Origin: Marinobacter salarius
Lineage (GTDB): Bacteria > Pseudomonadota > Gammaproteobacteria > Pseudomonadales > Oleiphilaceae
NCBI GenBank assembly: GCA_000831005.1
Contig: CP007152.1
Location: forward strand, 1,178,001 to 1,242,000
Reading direction: 5' to 3'
Length of the DNA stretch: 64,000 nt
Shown: positions 18,193 to 27,199 of the stretch, in pieces
Numbering within the stretch: the stretch's first letter is position 1
Layout: each line of letters opens with the position of its first letter
The notes under the pieces: model-generated
What the model was told of the DNA's origin: nothing
The model's database searches: none
Seen by the model: only the letters and a program-made list of their open reading frames with translations
Program-made: the position numbers and the translations under genes

Positions 18193-19139
18193 TTAGGTAT
18201 TGAGGCCATTGATGGTCGCTGCTACGCCGTTGACGTGGTTTCGAATCCAGCGGTGAGCGGGGTCGTTCTGGTTGCGTTTGTGCCACAGCATCAGCAATGT
18301 GAATGGCTTGTAGTCGAACGGTAGGGGCGTCCATGCAAACTGCTGCAGTAAGTCCTCACTCATGCGCTTGGGTGCTGTTGCGAGCATGTCAGTGCCTTGC
18401 AGGAAGGCTGGCAGGCCGGAAAAATTGGACACGGTTACGGCGGTTCTCCGGGTCAATCCCTGGGCGGCTAACGAACCTTCGAAAGCTGTTTTTTCACCCG
18501 TGCCAAACAGGATGGCGATGTGGTCCGCCTTCAGGTAATCCGCCAGGGACTCCGGGGCCTGGCGGATGGCGGGATCGTAGAAAACCACCATCTGATCCGC
18601 CATCAGGCCCCGCTGCATGATGTCGGTAGCTTCCGGTGCGTGAGGGGAAATAATCAAGTCACACAAGTCTTTACGCAACATGTCGGCGGTCGGAATGCCC
18701 GAGGGGACAACCTGCAAGCGGATGCCAGGCGCTTCTTGTCGGATCACGGACAACAGTCCGGGTAACAGCAGGTCGCGCTGATAGTCGTTGGCGGCGATGG
18801 TGAAGGTGAACTCGGCCGTGGCCGGGGCAAACGGCGGCCCGGAAGACAGGGAGTGCAGGTCGTCCAGTATCTGGCGAATGTGTGGGCCGGCCTGGAGAGC
18901 ATACCGGTGGGGACAATGCCTCGGCCGGATTTGACGAACAGGGCGTCGCCCAGGGCCTGGCGTAATCGGTCCAGGGTGTGGCTGACAGCCGATTGACTCA
19001 CGCCCAGTCGTACAGCAGCTCGAGAAACGCTGCCCTCATCCAGCACTGCAATGAAGGTGCTGAGGGAGCGAATGTCGAGGTTAAATGTATCAACAGGTTC
19101 ATGAGTAGCAGTGTACCCGAGGCGTGGGAGGTTGCCCAT
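18193..19139 (-). CDS. LysR-family transcriptional regulator (one frameshift)
   Basis: LysR-type regulator: an N-terminal winged helix (LSTFIAVLDEGSVSRAAVRL then GVSQSAVSHTLDRLR) and a C-terminal effector-binding domain (AANDYQRDLLLPGLLSVIRQ, DLIISPHAPEATD, FQ-rich end). The two frames meet at about 18900, where GGTATG should read GGTTATG. Restoring this T gives GIVPTGYALQAGPHIRQIL, a standard linker, and 315 residues in total. The start is uncertain: ATG at 19139 (MGNLPRLGY) is in frame, but another ATG about 40 bases inside with one more lost base would give a more typical N-terminus. The neighbours are a Bcr/CflA exporter and, divergently, a haloacid dehalogenase, either of which could be its target. 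Confidence 0.85.
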
Positions 19140-19241
19140 TCCGGAGTACTTTGTTGTTGGTGGTTTGAGTAAGCATTCAAAAAACGATGCCGACTGGTTT
19201 ACGATGTCGTGACACTGGTTGAACAAATTTAGGAGCACCCG

Positions 19242-19912
19242 ATGAAACCGATCCTGGCCTTCGATGTATACGGAACCCTGGTGGACCCCATGGGAATGGC
19301 AGACCTGTTGGCGCCAGACGCAGGCCAGGCGGCGGAGTCCGTGAGTGCCCAGTGGCGGGAAAAACAGTTGGAGTTTTCCTTTCGCAAGGGCTGATGCGCA
19401 TGTACGAGGATTTCGGGGCCTGTACCCGGCAGGCGCTAAGGTATGCGATGGCCAGCCATGGGTTGAGCTTAAGTGGAGAGCGGGAAGATGAGTTGATGGG
19501 GGCCTATCTGTCCCTGCCTGCGTTTGACGACTCGTTGCCGGCACTGGAATCCCTGCAGGGCGTGTATCGGATGTTTGCCTTTTCCAATGGCACCTATCCG
19601 GCGTTGGAGAAGGTGCTGGGGCATAACCATTTGCTGGATCAGTTTGAGGGGTTGGTGTCGGTGGATGACATCAAGAGCTTCAAGCCGGACCCGGCGGTGT
19701 ATGCCTATGCACGACGGGCAACCGGGGCGATGGATAAGCCTCTGTGCCTGGTGTCCAGCAACGCGTGGGATGTGATTGGTGCCCGGGCGGCGGGGTTGAC
19801 GACCATCTGGGTGCAGAGGGATGCCGGGAAGGTGTTTGAAGATTGGGGGGTTGAGCCTAATGCGGTGGTTCGGAGTCTTTCTGAGCTACCTGCTACATTG
19901 GATAACCTTTAA
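19242..19912 (+). CDS. Type II haloacid dehalogenase (one frameshift)
   Basis: HAD-superfamily hydrolase of the L-2-haloacid dehalogenase type. It starts with ATG at 19242 behind AGGAG: MKPILAFDVYGTLVDP holds the nucleophile aspartate. YRMFAFSNGTYPALEKVLG, SVDDIKSFKPDPAVYAYARR (with the catalytic lysine) and CLVSSNAWDVIGARAAGL complete motifs II-IV, with the S-S-N-x-W-D form typical of true dehalogenases. The frame breaks at 19388-19390 where AAGGGC should be AAGGGGC; with that G the product is 223 residues. It would hydrolyse short 2-haloalkanoic acids such as 2-chloropropionate, common in marine bacteria. The stop is 11 bases from repeat copy 4. Confidence 0.88.
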
Positions 19913-19923
19913 CTTCCGGGGTG

Positions 19924-20032
19924 GCGCGTCTCGTAGCGTCCCTTCCAAAACACGCCTCAAGACGTCCTGTTCGGCTTGGGCTCCGCCATCCATGGCTCCG
20001 CACAGTTTTGGAAGGGACGCTACGAGACGCGC
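19924..20032 (-). repeat. Palindromic repeat copy 4 (core plus private stem)
   Basis: Outer stem 19924-19951 pairs perfectly with 20005-20032 (28 bp). Core 19952-20004, on the minus strand, begins TGTGCGGAGCCATGGATGG and ends TTGAGGCGT. The second inner hairpin is weaker here (around AGGACGTCTT). It lies between convergent genes, 11 bases after the HAD stop and 47 before the next gene end, where it could also terminate transcription. Confidence 0.9.
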
Positions 20033-20079
20033 TTCCGACTTATGTGCCGGCGGTCTCCCAGTCGCGCGTTCTGTGTGAT

Positions 20080-21260
20080 TCAGTCCGATCTTTCAGCCAA
20101 CCACTCCGCCATCTCCAGCCAACTTTCCTTCGGCGCCTTGCTCCCGGCCAGAATGCCCATGTGGCCCCCGGGGGTAACCCGGAAGGTAACGTCCTTCGAG
20201 CTGACATGGTCTTCGATGCGTTTCACCGCGCCGGGGGTTGCCAGGGTGTCGGTATCGCCGGCGATGGCAAGTAAGTTGGCGTTTACATTCTCCAGCCGGG
20301 CGACGTCTTCGCCGATCTGGATCTGGCCTTTGGAGAGTTCGTTGTCGATCCACAGGCGTACCACGGCATCCTGCACGATGCCGCCGGGGTAGCGACCATG
20401 CGGTCGAGGAAGGCGGAGGTGGTGGCGTGGCTGGCGACGAAGTCGCGGTCGCCCAGGCGGACGATGAGTTCCCAGTAGCCCATCACGCTGCCGATGGGGT
20501 TGGTGAGTTTGAAGCCGATGGTGTTGGCCCAGCCCGGAGAGTGGAACCAATGAGGTTTCACGTCATGCAGGCGGAAGCCGGTGCGCTTACGGACGAAATC
20601 GGCGACGTCGGACACCCGCTGGTACATCAAACCCATCAGGCCTGACGCGTGGCTGTCGATGGGCGAACCCAGCACGATGGCGTTGCGGATGTGCTGGTCG
20701 CGGCTGAGGGCAGAATAGAACAGCGTGAACATGCCGCCCAGGCTCCAGCCGTGCAGCGACAGCTTCTGCTCACCGCTGTGCTCCCGCACCCGGTTCAGGT
20801 ATGCCGGCAGCAACTCCGCCACGTAGGTGTGCAGGTTGTAGTGACTGTGCTGGCGCGTGGGTACGCCCCAGTCGATCAGGTACACCTCAAACCCCTTGGC
20901 CCGCAGGAACCGCACCAGACTGCGTTGGGGAAACAGGTCGTAGATCAGCATGTTCACCGCCAGTGGCGGCACGATCACGATGGGCGTCTTGTGGGGCGTG
21001 CGCTCCACATCAATCATCTCGCCGTCCAACTCGATAAAATCCTCGGCCAGCGGTGGGTAGTATCGCAGGCTCACCAGCCCATCGGTGTACAAGGTCTCGA
21101 ACGGTGTCTGCCCTGCCTGCACCAGGCTGGCGGCCCGGAATACCCGATCAAAGGCGTTACCGGCGTATAGTGCGGTCTGGCGAGTCAGCCCCGAGACTTT
21201 GTTGAAGGCGTACTGCAGTGGATCAGGCATGGAAGTGTCCATCGTTGCTGCGGGCTTCAC
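20080..21260 (-). CDS. PHA-synthase-like alpha/beta hydrolase with Ser nucleophile (one frameshift)
   Basis: Alpha/beta hydrolase related to polyhydroxyalkanoate synthases (PhaC class III/I core): TPIVIVPPLAVNMLIYDLFP, LIDWGVPTRQHSHYNLHTYV, the nucleophile elbow LHGWSLGGMFTLFY, ATPGAVKRIEDHVSSKDVTF and the late GGHMGIL histidine. True synthases use cysteine in the elbow (G-x-C-x-G); here it is serine, so an esterase, thioesterase or depolymerase-like role may fit better than polymerisation. The frame breaks near 20398 (ATGGTCGCTAC should probably be ATGGTCCGCTAC). Restored length is about 393 residues. The start may be GTG 21260, ATG 21242 or ATG 21230. It is divergent from the acyltransferase, with repeat copy 5 between. 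Confidence 0.8.
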
Positions 21261-21601
21261 CCAAAAAATCTATGTTGTTTATGGCATTGTGATGGCCAGA
21301 AGGCGTTAACTGAAGAGTAACAGGGGAGGAGTGGACAGGCCTTTGACAGACCGTGCACTGCCATGGATGGCAATGCCGAGCCCCCATGGATGGGTTCACG
21401 GCGTGTCTGGCGAAGGCCTGTCCACTCCTCACCATAGCTCAGCGGCTAACAGGCTGGGGCCAAGATTACCGGCCAACCTCAGGTGCGACTATGGCAAGAA
21501 CGTCCATCACCAATGGCAAACCGGTCACTTCAGGCCACTGCCCAAACCTGCCAACCATTGGTATCATTCAGCCATCTTAAAAAACCAACAACAGGACCAC
21601 C
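21261..21601. other. Intergenic region holding repeat copy 5
   Basis: This region of 341 bases separates two divergent genes. Its central third is palindromic repeat copy 5. The rest shows no gene, and I see no strong promoter pair, although both neighbouring genes must be transcribed from here. Confidence 0.5.
21326..21430 (+). repeat. Palindromic repeat copy 5 (core plus private stem)
   Basis: Outer stem 21326-21351 pairs with 21405-21430 (26 bp, two mismatches near the core). Core 21352-21404 begins CGTGCACTGCCATGGATGG and ends CACGGCGT, with inner hairpins TGCCATGGATGGCA and CCCATGGATGGG. It has the same core subtype as copy 2 but unrelated outer stem sequence. It is 65 bases upstream of the PHA-synthase-like gene. 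Confidence 0.9.
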
Positions 21602-22496
21602 ATGCTCAGCTTCCTGCCAGCTCCCGTTATCGGCGTCATCAGTTCCATCCTTCTGGGGCTGAATACCCTGTTCTGGTGCCTGCTTCTCTACATCCCGGCG
21701 ATATTGAAGCTGATTATTCCCCACACCGGTTTCCGGGTTCTGTGCACCAAAGTCATTATCTGGATCGCCGAAGCCTGGGTTGCCTGCAACACCGGCTGGA
21801 TGAAACTCACCCAAGGCACGGAATGGACCGTCCACGGCGACGAAAAGCTCAAGCGGGAAAGCTGGTACCTGGTGTTGAGCAACCATCAAAGTTGGGTCGA
21901 CATCTTCGCCATGCAGCGGGTGTTCAACCACCGTGCACCGTTTCTGAAGTTCTTCCTCAAGCAACAACTGATCTGGGTGCCGGTCATAGGGTTGGCTTGG
22001 TGGGGACTGGATTTCCCGTTCATGAAACGCTACACCCGTGAGTACCTGATCAAACATCCTGAAAAGCGCGGTGAAGATCTTAAAGCGACCCGTACGGCCT
22101 GTGAGAAGTTCCGCTACACCCCGGTGAGCGTGATGAATTTCGTTGAAGGCACGCGCTTTACCCAGGCCAAGCACGACAAGCAGAAATCAAAATACACCCA
22201 CCTGCTGACGCCCAAGGCCGGTGGCGTGGCCTTTGTGCTGGACGCGATGGGCGACTCCATCGAAACACTGGTGGATGTCACGATTGCCTATCCAGGGGGC
22301 GCTCCAACGTTCTGGGATTTCATGTGTGGAAGGGTGAGTAAAGTCGGCATGGAGATCGACACAGTTACCATCGGCGCACCTGAAGGGCCGGGATTACGCG
22401 ACGGATGCCGAGCATCGCAAGAACGTGAAAAACTGGCTGGCGGAACAGTGGCGGGCGAAGGACGAGCGTCTGTCGAGGATGCTCGGACAGGACTAA
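21602..22496 (+). CDS. 1-acyl-sn-glycerol-3-phosphate acyltransferase, YihG/PlsC-like (one frameshift)
   Basis: Membrane acyltransferase of the PlsC superfamily. An N-terminal membrane region (about residues 5-60) is followed by LVLSNHQSWVDIFAMQRVF carrying the catalytic N-H-x-x-x-D box, LIWVPVIGLAWWGLDFPFMK, and VMNFVEGTRFTQAK as the acceptor-binding E-G-T-R motif. The layout is that of YihG, a PlsC paralogue that acylates lysophosphatidic acid. The frame breaks near 22385: GAAGGGCC carries one G too many. After it, RDYATDAEHRKNVKNWLAEQ continues to a stop at 22494-22496. Corrected length is 297 residues. Its end overlaps the small minus-strand gene by four bases. Confidence 0.87.
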
Positions 22497-22699
22497 TTGC
22501 TGCCTTCGTCATCTTCGATTTCGTCCGGGTGCTCTTTCTTGTAGCGCTCCCACTCTTCCCAGTCATGGGGTGTGCCAGCATGAGGGCGCTTCAAGTGCTT
22601 TGCGTGTTCCATCGCATTGTGGCGCAGGCTGTGGTCGCGCTCCTCTTCTTCCTCTTCGAAGCCGTACTTCTTCAGGAACTCGGTTGGGCTGATAGGCAT
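22493..22699 (-). CDS. Small acidic hypothetical protein
   Basis: A protein of 68 residues starting MPISPTEFLKKYGFEEEEEE and ending DEIEDDEGSN, highly charged, with a histidine-rich centre (MEHAKHLKRPHAGTPHDWEE). It has no signal peptide or membrane segment. The start at 22699 is the first ATG in frame. I do not recognise a family. The compact gene-like composition and the clean tail-to-tail overlap of four bases with the acyltransferase argue for a real small gene. Function unknown. Confidence 0.65.
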   Translation of the reverse strand: MPISPTEFLKKYGFEEEEEERDHSLRHNAMEHAKHLKRPHAGTPHDWEEWERYKKEHPDEIEDDEGSN

Positions 22700-22766
22700 C
22701 CGGATTCACCTCCGTAACGAATAAGTGCCCGCTTATTCATTAAGATGGCGCTCCGGCGCCGAATTT

Positions 22767-24753
22767 TCAAGCCTCGTTGGTGTTTGCGGGCTCGCTGCCT
22801 TCTGTCGGCGCATCCACCAGATTGAACTGGATCTGCTTTCGTTCGTCGTCCACGCCGGAGAAGGTCACGGTCACTGGTTGTTCCAACTGGAACGTACGGC
22901 CGTTCTTGTTGTGAACCAAGCGCAACGTAACGGGATCGAAGCTGAACTTACCTTCAAGTGTCTTACAGCTCACGAACCCTTCCAGTCCATTGGCATTGAG
23001 CCGTACAAAGAACCCTGCAGGCGTTGTGCGGCTGATCAGGCCAGTCATCGCGCCCTCGCCAAGGGTTTTCGCAAAATCGCTCTTGAGCCAGTTCTCAAGG
23101 CTGTTGGCAGCCTGACGGGCACGGATCTGGGTCTGTTGCAGTTCGGCCAGTTGTTCATCGTTGAGCTCGTTCAGTGACTCCTGCCACAGGATCGACTTGA
23201 TCAGCCGATGCACGTGGAAGTCGCTGAACTTGCGAAGTGGCGATGTGAACGTGGTGTAGGCGGCCAGTCCCATGCCCTGATGGGGGGCCGGCGTGAACGA
23301 CAGCTCGGCGCGGGCAAGCTGGCGGGAAATAATGGCTTTGACAGGAACCTCTGCGACCAGCCCGTCGGTCTGCTTCATCAGGTCGCGAAAGCCTGCGGCG
23401 CTGGTGGCGTCGATATCGGCGAGCTGTGGGGCATAGCCTTCCAGCAAGGCGCGGACGTTATCGGTGCGGTCGTCCCGCAAACCGGGATGCTGGATAAACA
23501 GCCCTTTGTCACGTTGCCCAAGGAAGTCGGCCGCGCAGCGTTGGCGGCGACCATGCATTCTTCCACCAGGCGATGGGCCTCGTTCTGAACGGAGGGCTCG
23601 ATCAGCCGTATCCGGCGATTCTCGTCCAGGCGAAGCCGGAATTCGGGGCGGTCGCCGTTTACCAGCGCGTGCTCGTTTCGCCATTTGCGCAGAGCGGTGG
23701 CGATCTGGTGGAGCTGGTCGAGGCTGTTGGAGACGGTATCCGGCAGCGCTTGATCTCGTCGTCTTCCCGGCCTTCGATCAGGTTGGAGACCAGCTCGTAG
23801 CTGAGTTTGCCGTGGGAGCGAATCACTGCCTGGTGAAATTGGTAGTCGCCGAGGCTGCCATCGTTGTTCACCTGAAGGTCGCAGACCAGTGCCAGGCGCT
23901 TGGCGTCCGGCATTAACGAGCACAGGCGGGTACTGAGGGTATCCGGCAGCATGGGCAGCGGTTCGCCGGGAAAATAGATGGCGGTGGCGCGGCGGAAGGC
24001 CTCCTGCTCGGCAGGGCTGCCCGGCTCGATAACAGCCGTCGGGTCGGCAATGGCAATGGACAGTTTCCAGCCAGTGGCGTTGGGCTCTGCCAGCAGGGCA
24101 TCGTCCATGTCCTGAGTGCCGGGGCTGTCGATGGTCACATAGGGCTGGTCAGTGCGATCATCCCGGCCTTCGCTTCTCGCCTCGACCGTGGACTCATCCA
24201 GCGCACTGGCCTGTTTCTGCACGGCGTCGGGCCAGGTGTCTGGCAGATGGAAGGTGGCAACGGTGAGCGCGCGTTCGATGCCGGTATCACCGGCTTTGCC
24301 GAGGACTTTCAGGATCTTTGCCTGGCCTTTGCCATCCTTGATCGGATGTTTGTGAATCTGGCAGTAGATGTAAGCGTCGGGCTCGGCACCCTGGCGCTCT
24401 TTCGGCGGTATGAAGATCCAGCGGTTGATGCCGGGGGTTTCCGGCACCACGAAGTGGCCTTTACCCTTCACCAGGTAGCGACCAACGAACGTGTCCAGGC
24501 TGGTGTCCAGCAGTTCGTCGATCATGCCCTGGGTCTTACCCTTGTCGCTCTCTTCCTCGGTGACCTTGACGCGGTCACCGGGCAGCACTTTCTGCATTTC
24601 TTCCGGTGGCAGGAAGACGTCTCGCCCCTCATCCAGCGCGACAAAGCCGAAACGCCCATTGGTGGCTTTGACGGTACCCGGAAAGACAACCTTGTTTTCC
24701 TCGATATTGGTTTTCAGCTGGCGCAACTGGCTGAGGGCGTCGGCATTGAGCAT
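22767..24753 (-). CDS. rnb: Exoribonuclease II (two frameshifts)
   Basis: 3'-to-5' RNA exonuclease of the RNB family, RNase II type. Order: a cold-shock-like RNA-binding part (FPGTVKATNGRFGFVALDEG, VLPGDRVKV), the catalytic RNB domain with TIDSPGTQDMDDALL (metal-binding aspartates), FTSPLRKFSDFHVHRLI as the late RNB signature, and a C-terminal S1 domain (GLISRTTPAGFFVRLNANGL). Two one-base losses split it: near 23750 (QALPDTVSNSL restores the frame) and near 23540 (AADFLGQRDKGLF restores it). The corrected product is 662 residues, close to E. coli RNase II (644) and much shorter than RNase R. An intact enzyme is likely in the organism. Confidence 0.9.
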
Positions 24754-24828
24754 GAACAGAACCTGGCTGGATAAAATTTGAGTGTCGCTGCGGAGTATAC
24801 CGGTTATGGCGGTATGAGTCAGACCATG

Positions 24829-26563
24829 TTACGCGGGGTTAATTTCCTGGCCCGATGCATCAGTGATAAGCACTTTATTCCGCCCCTGTTGTTTCACACG
24901 GTAGAGTGCCTGATCGGCCTGTCGCAGAATAGTATCAACGTTGTCGCCAGGCTGGCAGAGGTACCCGCCCACGCTAACGGTTACCGGCGTGCCGGTGCGA
25001 ATACTGTCCCTTTCAATGGTTTCGCGTATCCGCGCGGCAATCTGGCACAGCGTATCTTCATCGCAGGGCGAGAGGACCACCACGAATTCGTCGCCGCCCC
25101 AGCGGCCGGGGTGGTCGTAGGGCCGCACGCCGGCCTTGAGCACAGTGCCACGCGGCAGAGAATATCGTCACCGGCCTGATGGCCTAGCTCGTCGTTGATG
25201 GCCTTGAAGTGGTCAATGTCCAGCCAGATCAGACCAAAGCCCGTGTTCTGTCGTTTTGCCCGCTGTATTTCTTCATCCAGGGCTTCGTCCAGACCACGGC
25301 GGTTCTTAAGCCGGTGAGGGCGTCAATACGCGCCAGTCTGTTCAGCTCGTCAGTACGTTGCGCAACCTTCCGTTCCAGTTCGCGGGTTGAATGCTCGAGC
25401 GTGTCGGTCATTGTCTCGAAATGACTGGCAAGCCGGCCGATCTCGTTGTCCGGTTTTTCCAGATGCGGGAGCGCAAAGCTGCCACCCCGAACCTTTTCAA
25501 CAGCGCTCTCAAGGCTGACGAGGGGTTTGAGGATGCGGGAACGGATTATCAGATGGAACAGAATCAGGGTGACCAGCAAACTGGTCAGGAACACGGCAAC
25601 CAGAGGCCATAGGTAACTGCGGGGCAGGAGCGCTTCAAGATCCAGCAGGGTGATTTCGAACCAGCCGATGGCAGGCAGGAAGGCCACGCCCGCCAGGTGT
25701 TTTCGGCCGTCCACGGTCACGAAGCTGCTCTCCACAGCACCGGTGGCGCCGCCCCGGTTTTTCAGGAGTTGCAGCATGCCGAGCACCTTCTGCTTGTCTT
25801 CCGGGTTATCAAACAGCAGGTCGACGGTGCTTTTCTGGCCTTCGGGTTTGATGATGCTGGCAAAGTCGATGTAGTTGCGGTCGCGGTAGAGCTGTATCGC
25901 GCCGTTGTAGTCCACGAACAGGGTGGTGATACCCTCCTGGTCAATATCCACGATATCCTGCAGGAACGCGTCCAGGTCCAGGCCGGTACCGACCATGCCG
26001 ACGATGCGATCTTCCTCATCCCGCATCAGCACGTCGATCCAGAGTTTGGTCACACCGAGTTCGGTATCAGGGTTTACGTTCAGATGAAAATTGCGGCCTT
26101 CCTCAATCAGTTGGAAGAACCAGGCATCTTCGGGTTTGTCGGGGTCCAGGATGTAGCGGAACTGATCATTCGCAAATTCGTTGTTGGTATTGTTGTAGTA
26201 GTAGCGGCGGGAATCACGGAGGGCGACGAAATAACTGTTGTCGCGAAAATTGCTTCGGAAGCTTTCCATTTCGCGGATGGCGTCGCGCTGTAACGACTTA
26301 TTTTCCGGTGAGGTAGCCCAGTTGACCAGAGTGGAAGAGTCGGCCATCTGGCGGGCAAGCCCGATTTCCCGTTCCAGGGATTGCAGCAGGCGGGCGCTGT
26401 CGTAGCGCACCTGAATTTCAGCAACCTGCTGCCCCCAGCGCTCAATGATGTCCTCGGAAAGCTCACGATACGCAAGCCAGGAGGCGACTGAGACGATGAT
26501 CATCAGAGCCGCTGCCAGGCCGAGTAGTCGGGTTTTCAGGCTCAAAAAGCTTTCCTTATGCAC
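24829..26563 (-). CDS. Membrane diguanylate cyclase with periplasmic sensor (two frameshifts)
   Basis: Inner-membrane GGDEF protein making c-di-GMP. N-terminal helix about residues 12-30 (LGLAAALMIIVSVASWLAY), a periplasmic Cache-like sensor (YYYNNTNNEFANDQFRYIL, VGMVGTGLDLDAFLQD), a second helix near residue 310, a HAMP-like segment, then the GGDEF domain. The active motif is RWGGDEF, and the inhibitory site RxxD is present as RPYD five residues before it, so product inhibition is expected. Two lost bases (near 25308 and 25151) break the GGDEF domain; restored it reads DALTGLKNRRGLDEALDEEI and RVATVLKAGVRPYD, 578 residues in all. The first in-frame start is GTG 26563; a TTG at 26545 has the better ribosome site (AAGGAAAG). 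Confidence 0.88.
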
Positions 26564-26620
26564 AGTCTGGATCTATCAGGAAGCTATGATAGAGCAGGCA
26601 TGGCAAAGTGTGTAGGAAAA

Positions 26621-27070
26621 CTAGTTGTGTTCTGCGAAGACTTTGGTCTGGCCGCTGTCGTTGAACATCAACACCTGATAGCGGTCCTTGCGATCCCCCA
26701 CTTCCATCCCGGGGGAGCCAGCCGGCATGCCAGGCACCGACAGGCCCTTTGCTTTCGGGGCTTCGACGATCAACCGGTGAATATCATTGGCAGGCACATG
26801 ACCCTCAATCACATAATCGCCGACGAACGCAGTGTGGCAGCTGGCGAGTGACGGTGTCAGGCCGGCGTCGATCTTTATCGGGTTCAGGTTATTGGTTTCA
26901 GTGACTTCCACCTTGAAACCGTTTTCTTTCAGGTGGTCCACCCAATCCGTGCAGCAGCCGCAGGTCGGTGACTTGTAGACATGGATGTCTTTCAGCCCGT
27001 CTTCGGCCTGTAACTGACCGTTCAAGCCGACGGTTGCGACGAGGCCAAGGGCCAACATATGTTTTTTCAT
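26621..27070 (-). CDS. DUF411 periplasmic metal-binding protein
   Basis: Exported DUF411 protein of 149 residues: signal peptide MKKHMLALGLVATVGLNGQL, a metal-ligand cluster in YKSPTCGCCTDWVDHL and a second cysteine in SLASCHTAFVGDYVIEGHVP. Members are found in copper and silver resistance operons and are thought to bind Cu(I). Here it is the last gene after copA and a 39-residue ORF, with its ribosome site (GAGGTAAC) nine bases after the small ORF's stop, so a role in copper export or periplasmic copper handling fits well. Confidence 0.88.
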   Translation of the reverse strand: MKKHMLALGLVATVGLNGQLQAEDGLKDIHVYKSPTCGCCTDWVDHLKENGFKVEVTETNNLNPIKIDAGLTPSLASCHTAFVGDYVIEGHVPANDIHRLIVEAPKAKGLSVPGMPAGSPGMEVGDRKDRYQVLMFNDSGQTKVFAEHN

Positions 27071-27079
27071 GATGTTACC

Positions 27080-27199
27080 TCAATGATGATGGCTGTGATC
27101 GTGGTTTGGTTCTCCGTCGCCAGAGGGCGACAACCAGAACCACCAGACGATGGCGGCCATCAGGATCAGTCCTCCGGCATTGACCAGAAGTGTGTTCAT
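27080..27199 (-). CDS. 39-residue membrane peptide with His-rich tail in the copper operon
   Basis: A small ORF of 39 residues, too short for most gene finders. ATG at 27199 overlaps the copA stop in an ATGA junction, so it is translationally coupled. The sequence has one membrane helix ([17 protein letters not shown]), then a short tail [16 protein letters not shown] with five histidines and two acidic residues ending at the C-terminus. DUF411 starts ten bases after its stop. Coupling, tight spacing and the metal-binding tail argue that it is a real gene, perhaps an accessory subunit or metal sink for CopA. I do not recognise a named family. Confidence 0.75.
   Translation of the reverse strand: MNTLLVNAGGLILMAAIVWWFWLSPSGDGEPNHDHSHHH

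Noticed and set aside
19140..19544. LysR start at 19544
   Set aside because: It would overlap the well-supported haloacid dehalogenase on the opposite strand by 300 bases; the residues before 19139 are unlike LysR proteins.
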